A stretch of 46,683 nucleotides of DNA from Gemmatimonadetes bacterium 13_1_40CM_69_22 (GCA_001917665.1 MNEL01000054.1:1-46683), one strand, 5' to 3'. Numbered from the stretch's first letter, positions 1-8,342 are shown. Made by a program: numbers and translations. The notes: generated from the letters alone by a model not told the origin.

Positions 1-2821
1 CATAGCCGTCGATGTTGCCAGAATGAAACCGATACCCGAGGTCGAGCCGCAAGACGAGCGGCGGCCCGAGCGGCATCCGCAGGCCCAGCCCCGTGCTGCC
101 GAGCGTCCCCCGGCCGAACGACGTCGCCGTCGCGGCGTTCCCGAGGTCACAGAACAGCGCGCCCTGCACCCCTGGGAACCGCGCCACGCCGAACGGGAAG
201 CCGATGGAAAGGAAGTCCGTGATCGGAAAGCGCCACTCCGAGTTGAACAGCCAGGCGCGCGTGCCCGCCACGTAGCCATAGCGCGGGTAGCCGCGCAGGC
301 CCCACGAGCCGCCGATGTTCACGCGGCGGGGGCGCTCGCCGCCAGCGTAATAACCGAGCAGGCGGACGGCGAACGCGCTGCGCAGCGACGTCCGGAAGTA
401 GCGGCGGTAATCCACCGCGACGACCCACGTGTCGAAGCGCCCGTGACTGATGTCGTTCACCAGACCGCCGGTCAGGTTCACGCGGCCGCCGTCGATCGGG
501 CCGGTGGGGAGCCAGAGGGTGTTGTCGCGCACGTAGCTCAGGTAGTTCGACGCGAGCCAGCCGACGCGGTGGAACTCGGTCGGGCCGTTCTCGATCAGGT
601 CCGGCCGGGTGACGTCGAACCGGTTGGAGTGCTCGACCCGATACTCCGCTTCGATGCGGGTGAACCGGGACAGCGGATAGCGGATTTCCCCGAACGCGCC
701 GCCGGAGGTCTCGTCGTACAGGGTGCTGAAGTCGCCCTCGTAGAACAGGCCGCGCAACCGGAAGGCGCCGACGCCCCAGTTGACGCGGTGCGACTGGTTC
801 AGATAGAAGGCGGTGCCGCTGAAGTTGTCGAGCAGGTTGCCGAAGCCCGAGCCGGAGAACGACGACACGAGCAGATACAGCTGGTGGTCGCTCAGCAGGT
901 CGCTGAAGACGAAGACGGCGCCCTGCGCGGACCCGACCCCCGGCGCCACCACCGCGTCCCCCGCCGCGAAATCGAGCGAGAACTTGCGCTCGTACGGAGC
1001 CGCGCTGGCGCGCGCGTACTGCGGACTCGCCAGCTCGGGCCACGTCCACTCGGGCGCGCGCCGGTCGGCGGCGAGCGCCACGCGCCGCGCGGCGTCCTGC
1101 GGCACCGGCTGCGCGAGATAAATGTTGTAGCTCAGGTCGGCGAACCCCCCGAACACGAGGCCGTGCTCCGCGTCCACCCACTCCGGATCGAACGCTCCGT
1201 TGAGGGTGTTGGTCTCCCGGCGGCCGGCGCCGGTGGCGTCCACGGAGTAGATCTGGTAGGTGCCGTCGCGGTCCGACGCGAAGAAGATGCGGCCGTCCGG
1301 ACCCGGGGCCCAGCGCGGCTGGTCGTCGCGCCAGTCGCCGTAGGTGAGGTAGGCGACCGTGCCCGTGGCGAGGTCGAGGGTGAAGAGATTCCGGCCTCCT
1401 TGCGGGCCGAACGGCGTGCGGTCGGACGAGAACACTACGGTCCGCCCGTCGGGGCTCACCGTGGGATCCAGGTCTTGATACCGGTCGGAAGTGAGGCGCT
1501 CGAGCCGGCCGTCGCCGAGCCAGAGGCGATACAGGTCCGAGTAGCCCGAGACCGCCAGCCCCGAGAACACCACGCTCTGGCGGTCCGGCACCCACGCGGG
1601 CGACAGGATCGAGACGAGCCCCGGGAACTGATAGCGGCCGACGACCCGCCCTTTCTCGAGGCTCCAGAAGAACAGCGCGTCGCGGTCGAAATACTTGCTC
1701 GAGAACGCCACGATGCCGTCGCTCGAGACGCCGATCCGCGACTCGAAGAAGTGGAACGATTCGAACTCCGCGCTGCGCTCGCCCTTGACGACGGCGCGCG
1801 GTCGGGCGCCGGCGAACGACTGCGCGTAGATGTTCGTGTACCCGGTCGACGGCGAGAAGTACAGCACGCCGCGCGCGCTGTCGGCCCCCTCGGGCGCGCC
1901 GTACACCGCCGGCTTGATCGCGAGCTTGGTCAGCACGCGAGCGGTGATGGACAGCGGCTCCGCCGCCACGACGGCGGGGTAGTAGCGCTGCCGCATCCAG
2001 TACTGCCACTCGTCCGAGAGTTGCTCGAGCGTCCGGCCGTAGACGGCGTGCACCTCGTCCTCGAACGCGCCGTACTTCCACACGTCGCGGTACACCTCGT
2101 CGATGCGCCACTCGCCGTACGTCGACGCGAGGAAGTGATGAATCGCCCCTCCCAGCGGATACACGATCCCGCCCGAGGCGTAGGTGAGGTCCCGCAGCGC
2201 CGGTAGTCGCCCCGAGACCGTCAGGTCGCGTAGGATCATCTCGTCCCGCGAGTCCTCCCCGGCGGAGAAGTACTCCGCCAGGCCCTCGGTCCACCACAGC
2301 GGCGGGTCGACGTGGCGCACCCGGGGATAGCGGGTGAACGCCTGGTTCGTGAGGCTCAGCTGGAACACGTGCACCAGCTCGTGGCGCAGGGTGTGACGAA
2401 AATCGAAATAGCTGCCGGTGAACGGCAGGGCCACGCGCTGCTTCAAGAACTCGGTGACGCCGAGCAGCCCCTCGGGCGGCACGAACGGTAAGACGTTCGT
2501 CTGCTCGAAATCGGAGTGCGAGGCGTAGATGATGAGCGGGATGCGCCGGTGCGGGTGATGATTGAAGCGCCGCTCCAACGCGCCGTAGCTCTCCTCGGCG
2601 TACGTGAGCGCGACGCGCGCGAGCTCCTGCTCTTCGGGATAGTAGTAGAGGTCGACGTGCTCGCCGCGCAGCACGTGCCAGTCGAAGCCGCGGTACTGGA
2701 TCTTGTTCTGACCGAAATAGCCGAACTGGGCGGTCGCCGAGCGGGCAAGGAGAATGCACAGCGCCGATCCACAGGCTAAAGCCTGAGCTCGGCGAAACAC
2801 TCCCCTGAAGGGCAGTGCCAT
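1..2821 (-). CDS. Outer-membrane metalloprotease-like / beta-propeller / surface-antigen barrel protein (3' end cut off by window)
   Basis: At least 940 residues are visible; the stop lies beyond the left edge. The ATG at 2821 gives a clear signal peptide (residues about 1-31, Arg-rich start, hydrophobic core, cut after ATAQ). A gluzincin-type zinc site follows: HELVH at residues 147-151 and WWTEGLAEYF about 30 residues later, as in peptidase MA-like domains. The middle third has repeated TolB/PD40-type blades (for example SPDGRTVVFSSDR and GRIFFASDRDG). The last third has aromatic beta-strand patterns of a BamA/D15 surface-antigen barrel, with the GGSWGLRGYP signature. Known for the families: periplasmic protease and propeller domains on an outer-membrane barrel; substrate unknown. 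It is the last gene of a leftward unit, 41 bp behind the HEAT-cyclophilin gene. Few residues are probably missing. Confidence 0.85.
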   Translation of the reverse strand, partial: MALPFRGVFRRAQALACGSALCILLARSATAQFGYFGQNKIQYRGFDWHVLRGEHVDLYYYPEEQELARVALTYAEESYGALERRFNHHPHRRIPLIIYASHSDFEQTNVLPFVPPEGLLGVTEFLKQRVALPFTGSYFDFRHTLRHELVHVFQLSLTNQAFTRYPRVRHVDPPLWWTEGLAEYFSAGEDSRDEMILRDLTVSGRLPALRDLTYASGGIVYPLGGAIHHFLASTYGEWRIDEVYRDVWKYGAFEDEVHAVYGRTLEQLSDEWQYWMRQRYYPAVVAAEPLSITARVLTKLAIKPAVYGAPEGADSARGVLYFSPSTGYTNIYAQSFAGARPRAVVKGERSAEFESFHFFESRIGVSSDGIVAFSSKYFDRDALFFWSLEKGRVVGRYQFPGLVSILSPAWVPDRQSVVFSGLAVSGYSDLYRLWLGDGRLERLTSDRYQDLDPTVSPDGRTVVFSSDRTPFGPQGGRNLFTLDLATGTVAYLTYGDWRDDQPRWAPGPDGRIFFASDRDGTYQIYSVDATGAGRRETNTLNGAFDPEWVDAEHGLVFGGFADLSYNIYLAQPVPQDAARRVALAADRRAPEWTWPELASPQYARASAAPYERKFSLDFAAGDAVVAPGVGSAQGAVFVFSDLLSDHQLYLLVSSFSGSGFGNLLDNFSGTAFYLNQSHRVNWGVGAFRLRGLFYEGDFSTLYDETSGGAFGEIRYPLSRFTRIEAEYRVEHSNRFDVTRPDLIENGPTEFHRVGWLASNYLSYVRDNTLWLPTGPIDGGRVNLTGGLVNDISHGRFDTWVVAVDYRRYFRTSLRSAFAVRLLGYYAGGERPRRVNIGGSWGLRGYPRYGYVAGTRAWLFNSEWRFPITDFLSIGFPFGVARFPGVQGALFCDLGNAATATSFGRGTLGSTGLGLRMPLGPPLVLRLDLGYRFHSGNIDGY
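2772..2785. repeat. Small TAAA/TTTA-tetraloop palindrome inside a signal-peptide sequence
   Basis: CAGGCTAAAGCCTG is a perfect stem (5 bp) with a TAAA tetraloop. It lies inside the codons for residues 13-17 of the exported barrel protein. Its shape (5-bp GC stem, TRAA or TTYA loop) matches the hairpins at 29891-29974, so it may be one dispersed REP-like element; that link is inference. Confidence 0.4.
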
Positions 2822-2862
2822 CCCCAGCGCACTTTTCAGCGTGTGAACACCGGCTGGTGAGC

Positions 2863-4926
2863 TCACCGATGAATGCTCCGGATGCGGTCACCTTGCGCGA
2901 TGGCGCCGAGCACGTTGAGCCCGGAGACCAGCCGCCCGAACACCGTGTAGACGCCGTCGAGGTGCGGCTGCGCCGCGTGCGTGATGAAGAACTGGCTGCC
3001 GCCCGTGTCCGGCCCGGAAAGCGCCATCCCCATGGTACCCGTGTCGTAACGGATGGGATTCACCTCGTCTCGCAGCACGAAACCCGGCCCGCCCCAGCCG
3101 TCGCCCCGGGGATCGCCGTCCTGCACGACGAAGTTGGGCACGACCCGGTGCCAGCGGGATCCGTCAAAGTAGCGCCGGTCGACCAGGGAGAGAAAGGCGG
3201 CGACGGTGAGCGGGGCCTCGGTCGCGTACAGCTCCAGCGCCATCGTGCCGCGGTCGGTCTCGATCGTCACCCGCGGGGGTTGGCCCCGGAGGGCCGCCAG
3301 CAGGTAGCGGCGCACGGCGTCGCGGTACGTCTCCGCGCTGCGGCCGGTGGCGATGGGCGCCGCGGGCCCCCACCGCTCGGCGGCGTCGGGGAGCCGCTCG
3401 GCGGCGAGCCGGCGCACGAGGTAGTCCTCGGCGCGGGGCACGGCCGCGAGGAACCGGCTGGCGACGGCGAGTCGTCCTTCGGCGCTCGCGCGCGCGATCG
3501 CCCCGAGCGCGGCCACGGCCGAGAGGCGGGCGTCGTTGAAGGGATCGGCGGCCGCCCGGGTGTAAGCCTGGACCAAGCGATCCACGTCGGCCGTGGCCGG
3601 ATGGCGCGCCAGGACATCGGCCGCGACGCTCCGCACCGCCGGATCCGCGTGGGCGAGCAGCTCCCGCGCGCGGGGGCCGAGGGTCGTGTCGCCCTCCGGC
3701 ACGATGCGAGCGAGCGCCTGGAGCGCCTGCGCTACGACCCGCCCGTCGCGATCGGCGAGCTGCGCCTCGAGCCGGGGGCGGTCGTGCGCCGCGCCGAACG
3801 CTTCCGCGGCGACGCTGCGCCAGCGCCAGTCGGCGTCGCCGGTGAGCGCCGCGGCCGCCGCTCCCCCGGCCGCGCTGTCGGCCTGGGCGAGCGCGATCAG
3901 GGCCTGCCGCCGCAGCGCGAACACGGCGCTTGCGAGCCGGGCGGTGAGCGCCTCCACCGCGGCGCGTCCGCCCAGCGCGCCGAGCGTCGTCTCGGCCTGG
4001 ACGGCGACGTTCACGTCCGCGTCGCCGGCGAGCGAGGCGGCGAGACGAGAGCGCGCACTGTCGCGAAACGTGGCGAGCGCGCGCAAGGCGTTGATCCGCA
4101 CCCGCGGATCGCGGTCGGTGAACAGCGGTCGCAGACGTTCCACGACCGCCTGCGGGTCGAGCCGGGCGCTGTCGACGAGCGCCCGGCTCACCCCCCGGAC
4201 GGCGACGGCGCGCACGAGGGCGCTGCTGTCGTCGAGCGCCCGGAGGAGGGCCGGCACGCCCCGCGCCGCTCGTAACCGTGCGAGCGCATACAGGGCGTGC
4301 CACCGCGCGTTCAGGTCCGGGTCTTCGGTGAATCCGAGGAGCGACGGCACGGGCGCCCGGGTCCCGAGGCGCCACGCCTCGAGCAGCGCCGTGCTCTGGG
4401 CGAGCGATGTCGGCACGCCCGCCGTCGAGCCGGTGCCCAGGATGGCGCGGAGCGCGTCGGCGCCCTGGTCGCCGCCGATCTTCGCGATGGCCGTCACGGC
4501 TTCGGCCTGGGGCGGGCCCTGCTCCCCGGCCGGCCCCGAGCGCACCAGCGCCAGCAGCGGCTCGACCGCCCGCGCGTCCTTGAGCAGCCCGAGGCCGAAC
4601 GCCGCCGCGGCTCGGACGGTCTGGTCCGAGTCCGACAGCGACTCGACCAGCAGATCGGTGCCCGCGGGGTCGCCGATCCGGCCGACGCCGAGGGCCGCCT
4701 GTCGCCGCACCACGCCGTCGGAAGCATGCAGGGCCTCGCGGAACAACGGCGCGTCGAACGCACGCGCGTCGGCGGCGGCGAGCAGGCGGGCGAGCTCGCC
4801 CACCAGCGCCTCATCCTGCTGCTGCGCGACCGCACGGCGCCACGGCGCCGCGGCCGCCAGCAGGAGCAACAGTCCGGCGCTACACGCGGACCGGATCAGG
4901 CACCGGCTTGAGCAGCTCGAAGACAT
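2863..4926 (-). CDS. Exported HEAT-repeat protein fused to a cyclophilin-type peptidyl-prolyl isomerase
   Basis: 687 residues. A signal peptide covers about residues 1-34 (Leu/Ala core, cut near AVA-QQ). Residues about 40-540 are HEAT-like helical repeats (recurring VRxxAAxALG and DPxVR patterns). Residues 551-687 are a cyclophilin domain: the WHRVVPNFVVQDGD stretch supplies the catalytic Arg and Gln, followed by GMALSGPDTGGSQFFIT and the HLDGVYTVFGRL loop, where the usual Trp is His. The expected role is proline isomerisation on periplasmic client proteins, with the HEAT array as docking scaffold; the role of the array is inference. The ATG at 4926 overlaps the end of the thioesterase gene by 47 nt; an alternative non-ATG start nearby would still keep the signal core. 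The downstream partner is the barrel protein. Confidence 0.88.
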   Translation of the reverse strand: MSSSCSSRCLIRSACSAGLLLLLAAAAPWRRAVAQQQDEALVGELARLLAAADARAFDAPLFREALHASDGVVRRQAALGVGRIGDPAGTDLLVESLSDSDQTVRAAAAFGLGLLKDARAVEPLLALVRSGPAGEQGPPQAEAVTAIAKIGGDQGADALRAILGTGSTAGVPTSLAQSTALLEAWRLGTRAPVPSLLGFTEDPDLNARWHALYALARLRAARGVPALLRALDDSSALVRAVAVRGVSRALVDSARLDPQAVVERLRPLFTDRDPRVRINALRALATFRDSARSRLAASLAGDADVNVAVQAETTLGALGGRAAVEALTARLASAVFALRRQALIALAQADSAAGGAAAAALTGDADWRWRSVAAEAFGAAHDRPRLEAQLADRDGRVVAQALQALARIVPEGDTTLGPRARELLAHADPAVRSVAADVLARHPATADVDRLVQAYTRAAADPFNDARLSAVAALGAIARASAEGRLAVASRFLAAVPRAEDYLVRRLAAERLPDAAERWGPAAPIATGRSAETYRDAVRRYLLAALRGQPPRVTIETDRGTMALELYATEAPLTVAAFLSLVDRRYFDGSRWHRVVPNFVVQDGDPRGDGWGGPGFVLRDEVNPIRYDTGTMGMALSGPDTGGSQFFITHAAQPHLDGVYTVFGRLVSGLNVLGAIAQGDRIRSIHR

Positions 4927-5296
4927 GGTCGGGGATCCGCGTGAGAGTGTGCTGGTGCGTGAGCGACACGAGCGCCGTCTCGCCGGTGGCGAGCAGCTCG
5001 GCCGTCGCGGCGCGCTCCACGGCGTAGCCGAAGGTCACGCGCCGCGACGCGAGCTCGCGCACCCAGCAGCGCACGCGCACCAGGTCGTCGTACCGCGCCG
5101 CGGCGCGGTAGCGGACCCGCACCTCCGAGACCGCGAGGTAGACGCCCTGCTGCTCCAGCTCCTTGTAGGTGACGCCCGTCTCGCGCATCAGCTCGGTGCG
5201 CGCGCGGTCGAACCAGATCAGATAGTTGGCGTGATAGACCACACCCATCTGATCGGTTTCGGAATAGTTGACGCGCAGCGTAATCGCGCTGATCAC
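4880..5296 (-). CDS. ybgC: Acyl-CoA thioesterase, YbgC/4-hydroxybenzoyl-CoA thioesterase family
   Basis: 138 residues from GTG at 5296, the usual size for this single hot-dog domain family. The active-site segment YSETDQMGVVYHANYL (Asp plus the following helix) is near the N-terminus, followed by WFDRARTELMRE. Known for the family: hydrolysis of short-chain acyl-CoA or acyl-ACP thioesters in the cytoplasm; in proteobacteria YbgC sits with the Tol-Pal genes, which are absent here. It is the first gene of a leftward unit with the HEAT-cyclophilin and barrel genes. The start codon is only 7 nt from a TATTTT box, so the mRNA may be leaderless. Confidence 0.88.
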   Translation of the reverse strand: MISAITLRVNYSETDQMGVVYHANYLIWFDRARTELMRETGVTYKELEQQGVYLAVSEVRVRYRAAARYDDLVRVRCWVRELASRRVTFGYAVERAATAELLATGETALVSLTHQHTLTRIPDHVFELLKPVPDPVRV

Positions 5297-5303
5297 GCCG
5301 CGC

Positions 5304-5309
5304 AAAATA
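5304..5309 (-). promoter_or_regulatory. Probable -10 box of the thioesterase gene (leaderless type)
   Basis: On the minus strand TATTTT ends 7 nt before the GTG at 5296. No good -35 hexamer is visible 16-18 nt upstream. Its position, back-to-back with the promoter of the divergent LpxH-like gene, supports a shared control region. Confidence 0.4.
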
Positions 5310-5321
5310 CAGCATCGCGGC

Positions 5322-5350
5322 TTGCGGCGCTCCGGGGCCGCTCCTAGCTT
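5322..5350 (+). promoter_or_regulatory. Promoter of the LpxH-like gene (leaderless type)
   Basis: TTGCGG (5322-5327), 17-nt spacer, TAGCTT (5345-5350), then only 6 nt to the GTG at 5357. Transcription would begin at or next to the start codon, giving a leaderless mRNA. No Shine-Dalgarno sequence is present. Confidence 0.55.
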
Positions 5351-5356
5351 GGGGCC

Positions 5357-6088
5357 GTGCCCTCCCGAGTGCTCGTCGTCGCCGACGCCCATCTGGGACA
5401 GGTCCCCGCCGCGATCGAGTCCGCCTTCCACCGCTTTCTCGAGGCCGTCCCCGATCTGGGCCAGGCGTTGCTGATCAACGGAGACCTGTTCGACTTCTGG
5501 TTCGAGTACCGGGCCGTGATTCCACGACGCCATTTCAGTACGGTCGCGAAGCTGCAGGCACTGCGCGCGCGGGGCATTCCCATCACCTTCGTGGGCGGCA
5601 ATCACGATCGCTGGGGGGGCGACTTCCTCACCCATGATCTGGGGATCGGGTTTTACGGCGGTGAGGCGGAGATCGACGTGGCGGGGCGGCGCGCCTTCGT
5701 AGCGCACGGCGACGGGCTGACCGAGCAGCACTGGAGCGCGCAACTGATGCACCGCGTCACCCGCCATCCCGTCACCGTCCGCGTGTTCCGCGCGCTCCAC
5801 CCGGACGTGGGCTTTTGGATCGCGCACAAGCTGTCGGGCACGCTCGCCGACAACACACGCGACCCCGTGGTGCTCGACCGCGCGGCGCGTGCCCAAGCCC
5901 AGTACGCGCAGGACATGCTCACCCGCCGCTCCGACCTCGGGCTCGTAATCCTCGCGCACACGCACCGCCCGGCGCTCGACGAGCTCGGGAACGGGCGCGC
6001 CTATCTCAATCCGGGGGCGTTTCTCGACGGCTACCGGTACGCCGTCGTGACAGCAAACAACGTCGAGCTAAAGACGTTTCACACTTGA
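5357..6088 (+). CDS. lpxH: UDP-2,3-diacylglucosamine hydrolase-like metallophosphoesterase
   Basis: 243 residues, normal for LpxH (about 240). All calcineurin-type metal motifs are in order: DAH near residue 10, GDLFDFWFEY around 42-51, GNHDRW around 80, AHGDG around 119 and HTHRP around 201. The FDFWFEY form is typical of LpxH-type enzymes rather than general phosphoesterases. Role from the family: cleavage of UDP-diacylglucosamine to lipid X on the inner membrane in lipid A synthesis, which fits an outer-membrane organism. It is monocistronic, divergent from the thioesterase gene and convergent with murI. Its last codons and stop lie inside a 14-nt tandem repeat. LpxH versus a paralogous phosphoesterase is not settled from sequence alone. 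Confidence 0.82.
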   Translation: MPSRVLVVADAHLGQVPAAIESAFHRFLEAVPDLGQALLINGDLFDFWFEYRAVIPRRHFSTVAKLQALRARGIPITFVGGNHDRWGGDFLTHDLGIGFYGGEAEIDVAGRRAFVAHGDGLTEQHWSAQLMHRVTRHPVTVRVFRALHPDVGFWIAHKLSGTLADNTRDPVVLDRAARAQAQYAQDMLTRRSDLGLVILAHTHRPALDELGNGRAYLNPGAFLDGYRYAVVTANNVELKTFHT

Positions 6089-6133
6089 CGTATCACGCAA
6101 GACGTCTCACGTGAGACGTATCACGCGAGACGT
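6073..6133. repeat. 14-nt tandem repeat across convergent gene ends, with an 18-bp palindrome
   Basis: GACGT recurs exactly every 14 nt at 6073, 6087, 6101, 6115 and 6129; the unit is close to GACGTATCACGCAA (four full copies plus a partial). The first copy encodes the last residues of the LpxH-like protein and supplies its stop codon; the array ends 2 bp before the murI stop. ACGTCTCACGTGAGACGT at 6102-6119 is a perfect palindrome that could fold on either strand and may act as a two-way transcription end. There is no T-tract. Confidence 0.8.
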
Positions 6134-6135
6134 AA

Positions 6136-6933
6136 TTATCCCAACGGCACGACCTCCACCTTCTTCAGCTTCTCTCCGAGAAACCGCGCCCCCACCTTTC
6201 GAAAATGCGGCTCGTCGTCCGACACGACGAAGATGTGGTCATGGCTGCCGTCCCCCGCGAGCAGCCCGTGTGCCTCGAGCTCCAGCGCCACGACGCGCGC
6301 GGTCTCCTCGGCTGAATCCACGAGCGTCACGCCTGGCCCCATGACGCGCGCCAGCAGGGGCTTGAGGAGCGGGTAATGGGTGCAGCCGAGCACCAACGAC
6401 TCCACGGCGGCCCGCTGGAGCGGCTTCAGGTACTCGCGGGCGATGAGCTCGGTCGCCGGGTGATCGAACCAGCCTTCTTCCACGAGCGGCACGAACAGCG
6501 GGCAGGCTCGCGCGTACACGGTCGCGTCCGGCCGGGCCGCGGTGATGGCCCGCTCGTATGCGCCGCTCGCGATCGTGCCCGCCGTACCGATCACGCCGAT
6601 CTTTCCCGTCTTGGTCGCCTGCACGGCGGCGCGCGCGCCCGGCTCGATGACGCCGACCAGCGGCACGGGCGAGCGCTCTCGCAAGTAGTCGAGCGCCTGC
6701 GCGGTGATCGTGTTGCACGCGACGACCAGCGCCTTCACACCGCGTTGCAGCAGATACGCGAGGATCTCCGCCGCGTAGCGACGCACCGTGTCCGGCGACT
6801 TCGGCCCGTAGGGAACGCGCGCCGTGTCGCCGAAGTAGATCACCGCTTCCCGCGGCAGGCGCTCGAACAGCGCGCGGGCGACGGTGAGCCCGCCGATGCC
6901 GGAGTCGAACACGCCGAGCGGGGCCGGGTTCAC
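6136..6933 (-). CDS. murI: Glutamate racemase
   Basis: 265 residues from GTG at 6933. It interconverts L- and D-glutamate to supply D-Glu for peptidoglycan in the cytoplasm. The family pattern is complete: FDSGIGGLTV (Asp10), FGDTARVPYG, VACNT with catalytic Cys73 and LGCTHYP with catalytic Cys184. The length is typical. It is the last gene of a leftward run starting with the zinc-ribbon pair, 3 bp behind the DUF5683-like gene, and it is convergent with the LpxH-like gene. Confidence 0.96.
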   Translation of the reverse strand: MNPAPLGVFDSGIGGLTVARALFERLPREAVIYFGDTARVPYGPKSPDTVRRYAAEILAYLLQRGVKALVVACNTITAQALDYLRERSPVPLVGVIEPGARAAVQATKTGKIGVIGTAGTIASGAYERAITAARPDATVYARACPLFVPLVEEGWFDHPATELIAREYLKPLQRAAVESLVLGCTHYPLLKPLLARVMGPGVTLVDSAEETARVVALELEAHGLLAGDGSHDHIFVVSDDEPHFRKVGARFLGEKLKKVEVVPLG

Positions 6934-6936
6934 GGA

Positions 6937-7452
6937 CTAGGGCACCGGGACACTGATCCCGACGCCGTTCGGGATGACGCGGACTTTCAGCTCCCGGGGG
7001 AAGTCCTGCAGGTGCGCGGAAACGTAGGCTTCGGCCCCGGAGAAGAGATGGTTGAAGATCCAGAGCACGAGCCAGTCCTGTACTTCCTGGCGTTTGGCGC
7101 CGAGGTTGTCCGAGCCTGATTGCTTGAGGTAATGCGTTTCCTGCTGCGCCTTCAGCGTCATCATCGCCGCGACGCCCTCCCAGGTCACGAACAGTGCGCC
7201 CGTCACGGGCCGGCCGGTCTTCGCTTGTCCCCACCCGGGCAAGAGGAGCGAGCGCCAGAAGGCGCCCATCGGCCCGATGCGGTGCGCCGTGTCGGACGCA
7301 ACGACGGTCGCCCCGGTGGTGACGACGGGGGTGCGCGTGGTGTCGCGAACCTGGGCGGCTAGACGGGTAGACGGGTAGACGGTTAGAAGCGCTGTGACCA
7401 GCCCGCCGACACTACCCGTCCACCCGTCTAGCCGTCTAACCGTCTGCCTCAT
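6937..7452 (-). CDS. DUF5683-like small membrane protein
   Basis: 171 residues from ATG at 7452, whose first bases overlap the stop of the lipid-kinase gene (ATGA), so translation is probably coupled. The N-terminus is a likely signal peptide or membrane anchor, followed by MGAFWRSLLLPGWGQAKTGR, a segment typical of DUF5683 proteins, then an Ala/Met-rich hydrophobic stretch and an amphipathic C-terminus. Function is unknown. Oddly, about 30 of the first 35 codons are made from an 8-nt tandem repeat and its inverted copy, so the signal-peptide region looks recently formed or rebuilt. Confidence 0.72.
   Translation of the reverse strand: MRQTVRRLDGWTGSVGGLVTALLTVYPSTRLAAQVRDTTRTPVVTTGATVVASDTAHRIGPMGAFWRSLLLPGWGQAKTGRPVTGALFVTWEGVAAMMTLKAQQETHYLKQSGSDNLGAKRQEVQDWLVLWIFNHLFSGAEAYVSAHLQDFPRELKVRVIPNGVGISVPVP
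7355..7443. repeat. Inverted pair of 8-nt tandem repeat arrays
   Basis: On the plus strand, four 8-nt units of type ACGGGTAG lie at 7355-7386 and four of the complementary type CTACCCGT at 7412-7443, separated by 25 nt. Shifted by one unit, the two arms pair over 24 bp with two mismatches. The structure lies entirely inside the first 35 codons of the DUF5683-like gene, directly after its coupled start, where an mRNA hairpin could limit translation. Confidence 0.8.
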
Positions 7453-8342
7453 TTCGCTACCAGCACGTTCAGTCGCCGCGCCGCCAGCCGCACCGTGCAG
7501 TGGTGCACTCCCGGATCGCGTAGCTCGCCGTCGAGGTGCAGCAGCAGCGGCTGCTCTGGGCAGCGGATCGTCAGCTCCGTCGTCCGGAACATGGTCACCT
7601 CGCGCATGCGGGTGTGAGTGCCACGCATCACGCGCGGCACGGCGATGAGGAACCGCGGCAGCGACACCCGGCGGACGAGGCAAATGTCGAGCTGGCCGTC
7701 CGACGGGTCGGCGTCTGGAGCAAACCGATAGCTGCCTCCGGCGGTCGTGCCATTGCACACCTCCACCATCATCATGTACCCCGTCGCCGCGAACCCGGAC
7801 GAGCGCACTTCGAGGCGCGGCGCCCGAAACGTGGCGAACGCGCGGTACACAGGAACCAGGTACGAGAGGAAGCCGGTGAGGCCGGGCATGCCGTTGCGGA
7901 CGCGGACCACTGCGGGGCCGAAGCCGAGCCCCATACTGTTCACGAACCACTCGCCCAGCACCTGCCCGACGTCGAAGCGTCGCACCTCGGCGGTCACGAG
8001 CCGCTGGACCGCGCGCACCGCGTTGTGACGGTAGACGCCGGTGAGCTTTGCGAAGTCGTTTCCCGTGCCGAGCGGCACGACGCCGAGCGTGACATCGGCC
8101 TCGTGCCGGAGGAGCCCGTTCGCCACGTCGTGGACCGTGCCGTCGCCGCCCACGGCCACGACCCGAGCGACCCCGTCACGGGCGGCTCGGGCCGCGAGCT
8201 CGGTCCCGTGGCCTGGGCCCTCCGTCCGGACGACGTCCACGGCCCAGCCCTGGCGCTGGAACTCACGCGCCACGGGGTCGAGCGCCCGAGCGCCGGCGCC
8301 GCCGCCCGCGGCGGGGTTGAGGATGATCTGAGCGTGGATCAG
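7449..8342 (-). CDS. Diacylglycerol kinase family lipid kinase (YegS/DgkB type)
   Basis: About 297 residues. Family motifs: IILNPAAGGG at the N-terminus, VAVGGDGTVHDVANGL (nucleotide-binding GGDGT), LGVVPLGTGNDFAK, and a C-terminal LHLDGE. It should phosphorylate a membrane lipid such as diacylglycerol using ATP at the cytoplasmic membrane face. The start is uncertain: the first GTG (8273) would remove the conserved NPAAGG motif, and a stop lies in frame at about 8361, so a CTG at 8342 is the only reasonable start that keeps the full domain and the usual length. The stop overlaps the ATG of the DUF5683-like gene. It lies 53 bp behind a zinc-ribbon gene. Confidence 0.85.
   Translation of the reverse strand: MIHAQIILNPAAGGGAGARALDPVAREFQRQGWAVDVVRTEGPGHGTELAARAARDGVARVVAVGGDGTVHDVANGLLRHEADVTLGVVPLGTGNDFAKLTGVYRHNAVRAVQRLVTAEVRRFDVGQVLGEWFVNSMGLGFGPAVVRVRNGMPGLTGFLSYLVPVYRAFATFRAPRLEVRSSGFAATGYMMMVEVCNGTTAGGSYRFAPDADPSDGQLDICLVRRVSLPRFLIAVPRVMRGTHTRMREVTMFRTTELTIRCPEQPLLLHLDGELRDPGVHHCTVRLAARRLNVLVAK

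Noticed and set aside
147-2891. Long minus-strand open frame of over 900 codons
   Set aside because: Arg/Ala-rich composition with no domain; the neighbouring frame holds the clear signal peptide, HELVH site, propeller and barrel. It is a GC-rich shadow.
6073-6133. CRISPR or attachment site at the 14-nt array
   Set aside because: Units are too short and directly adjacent; no integrase gene or tRNA is next to it.
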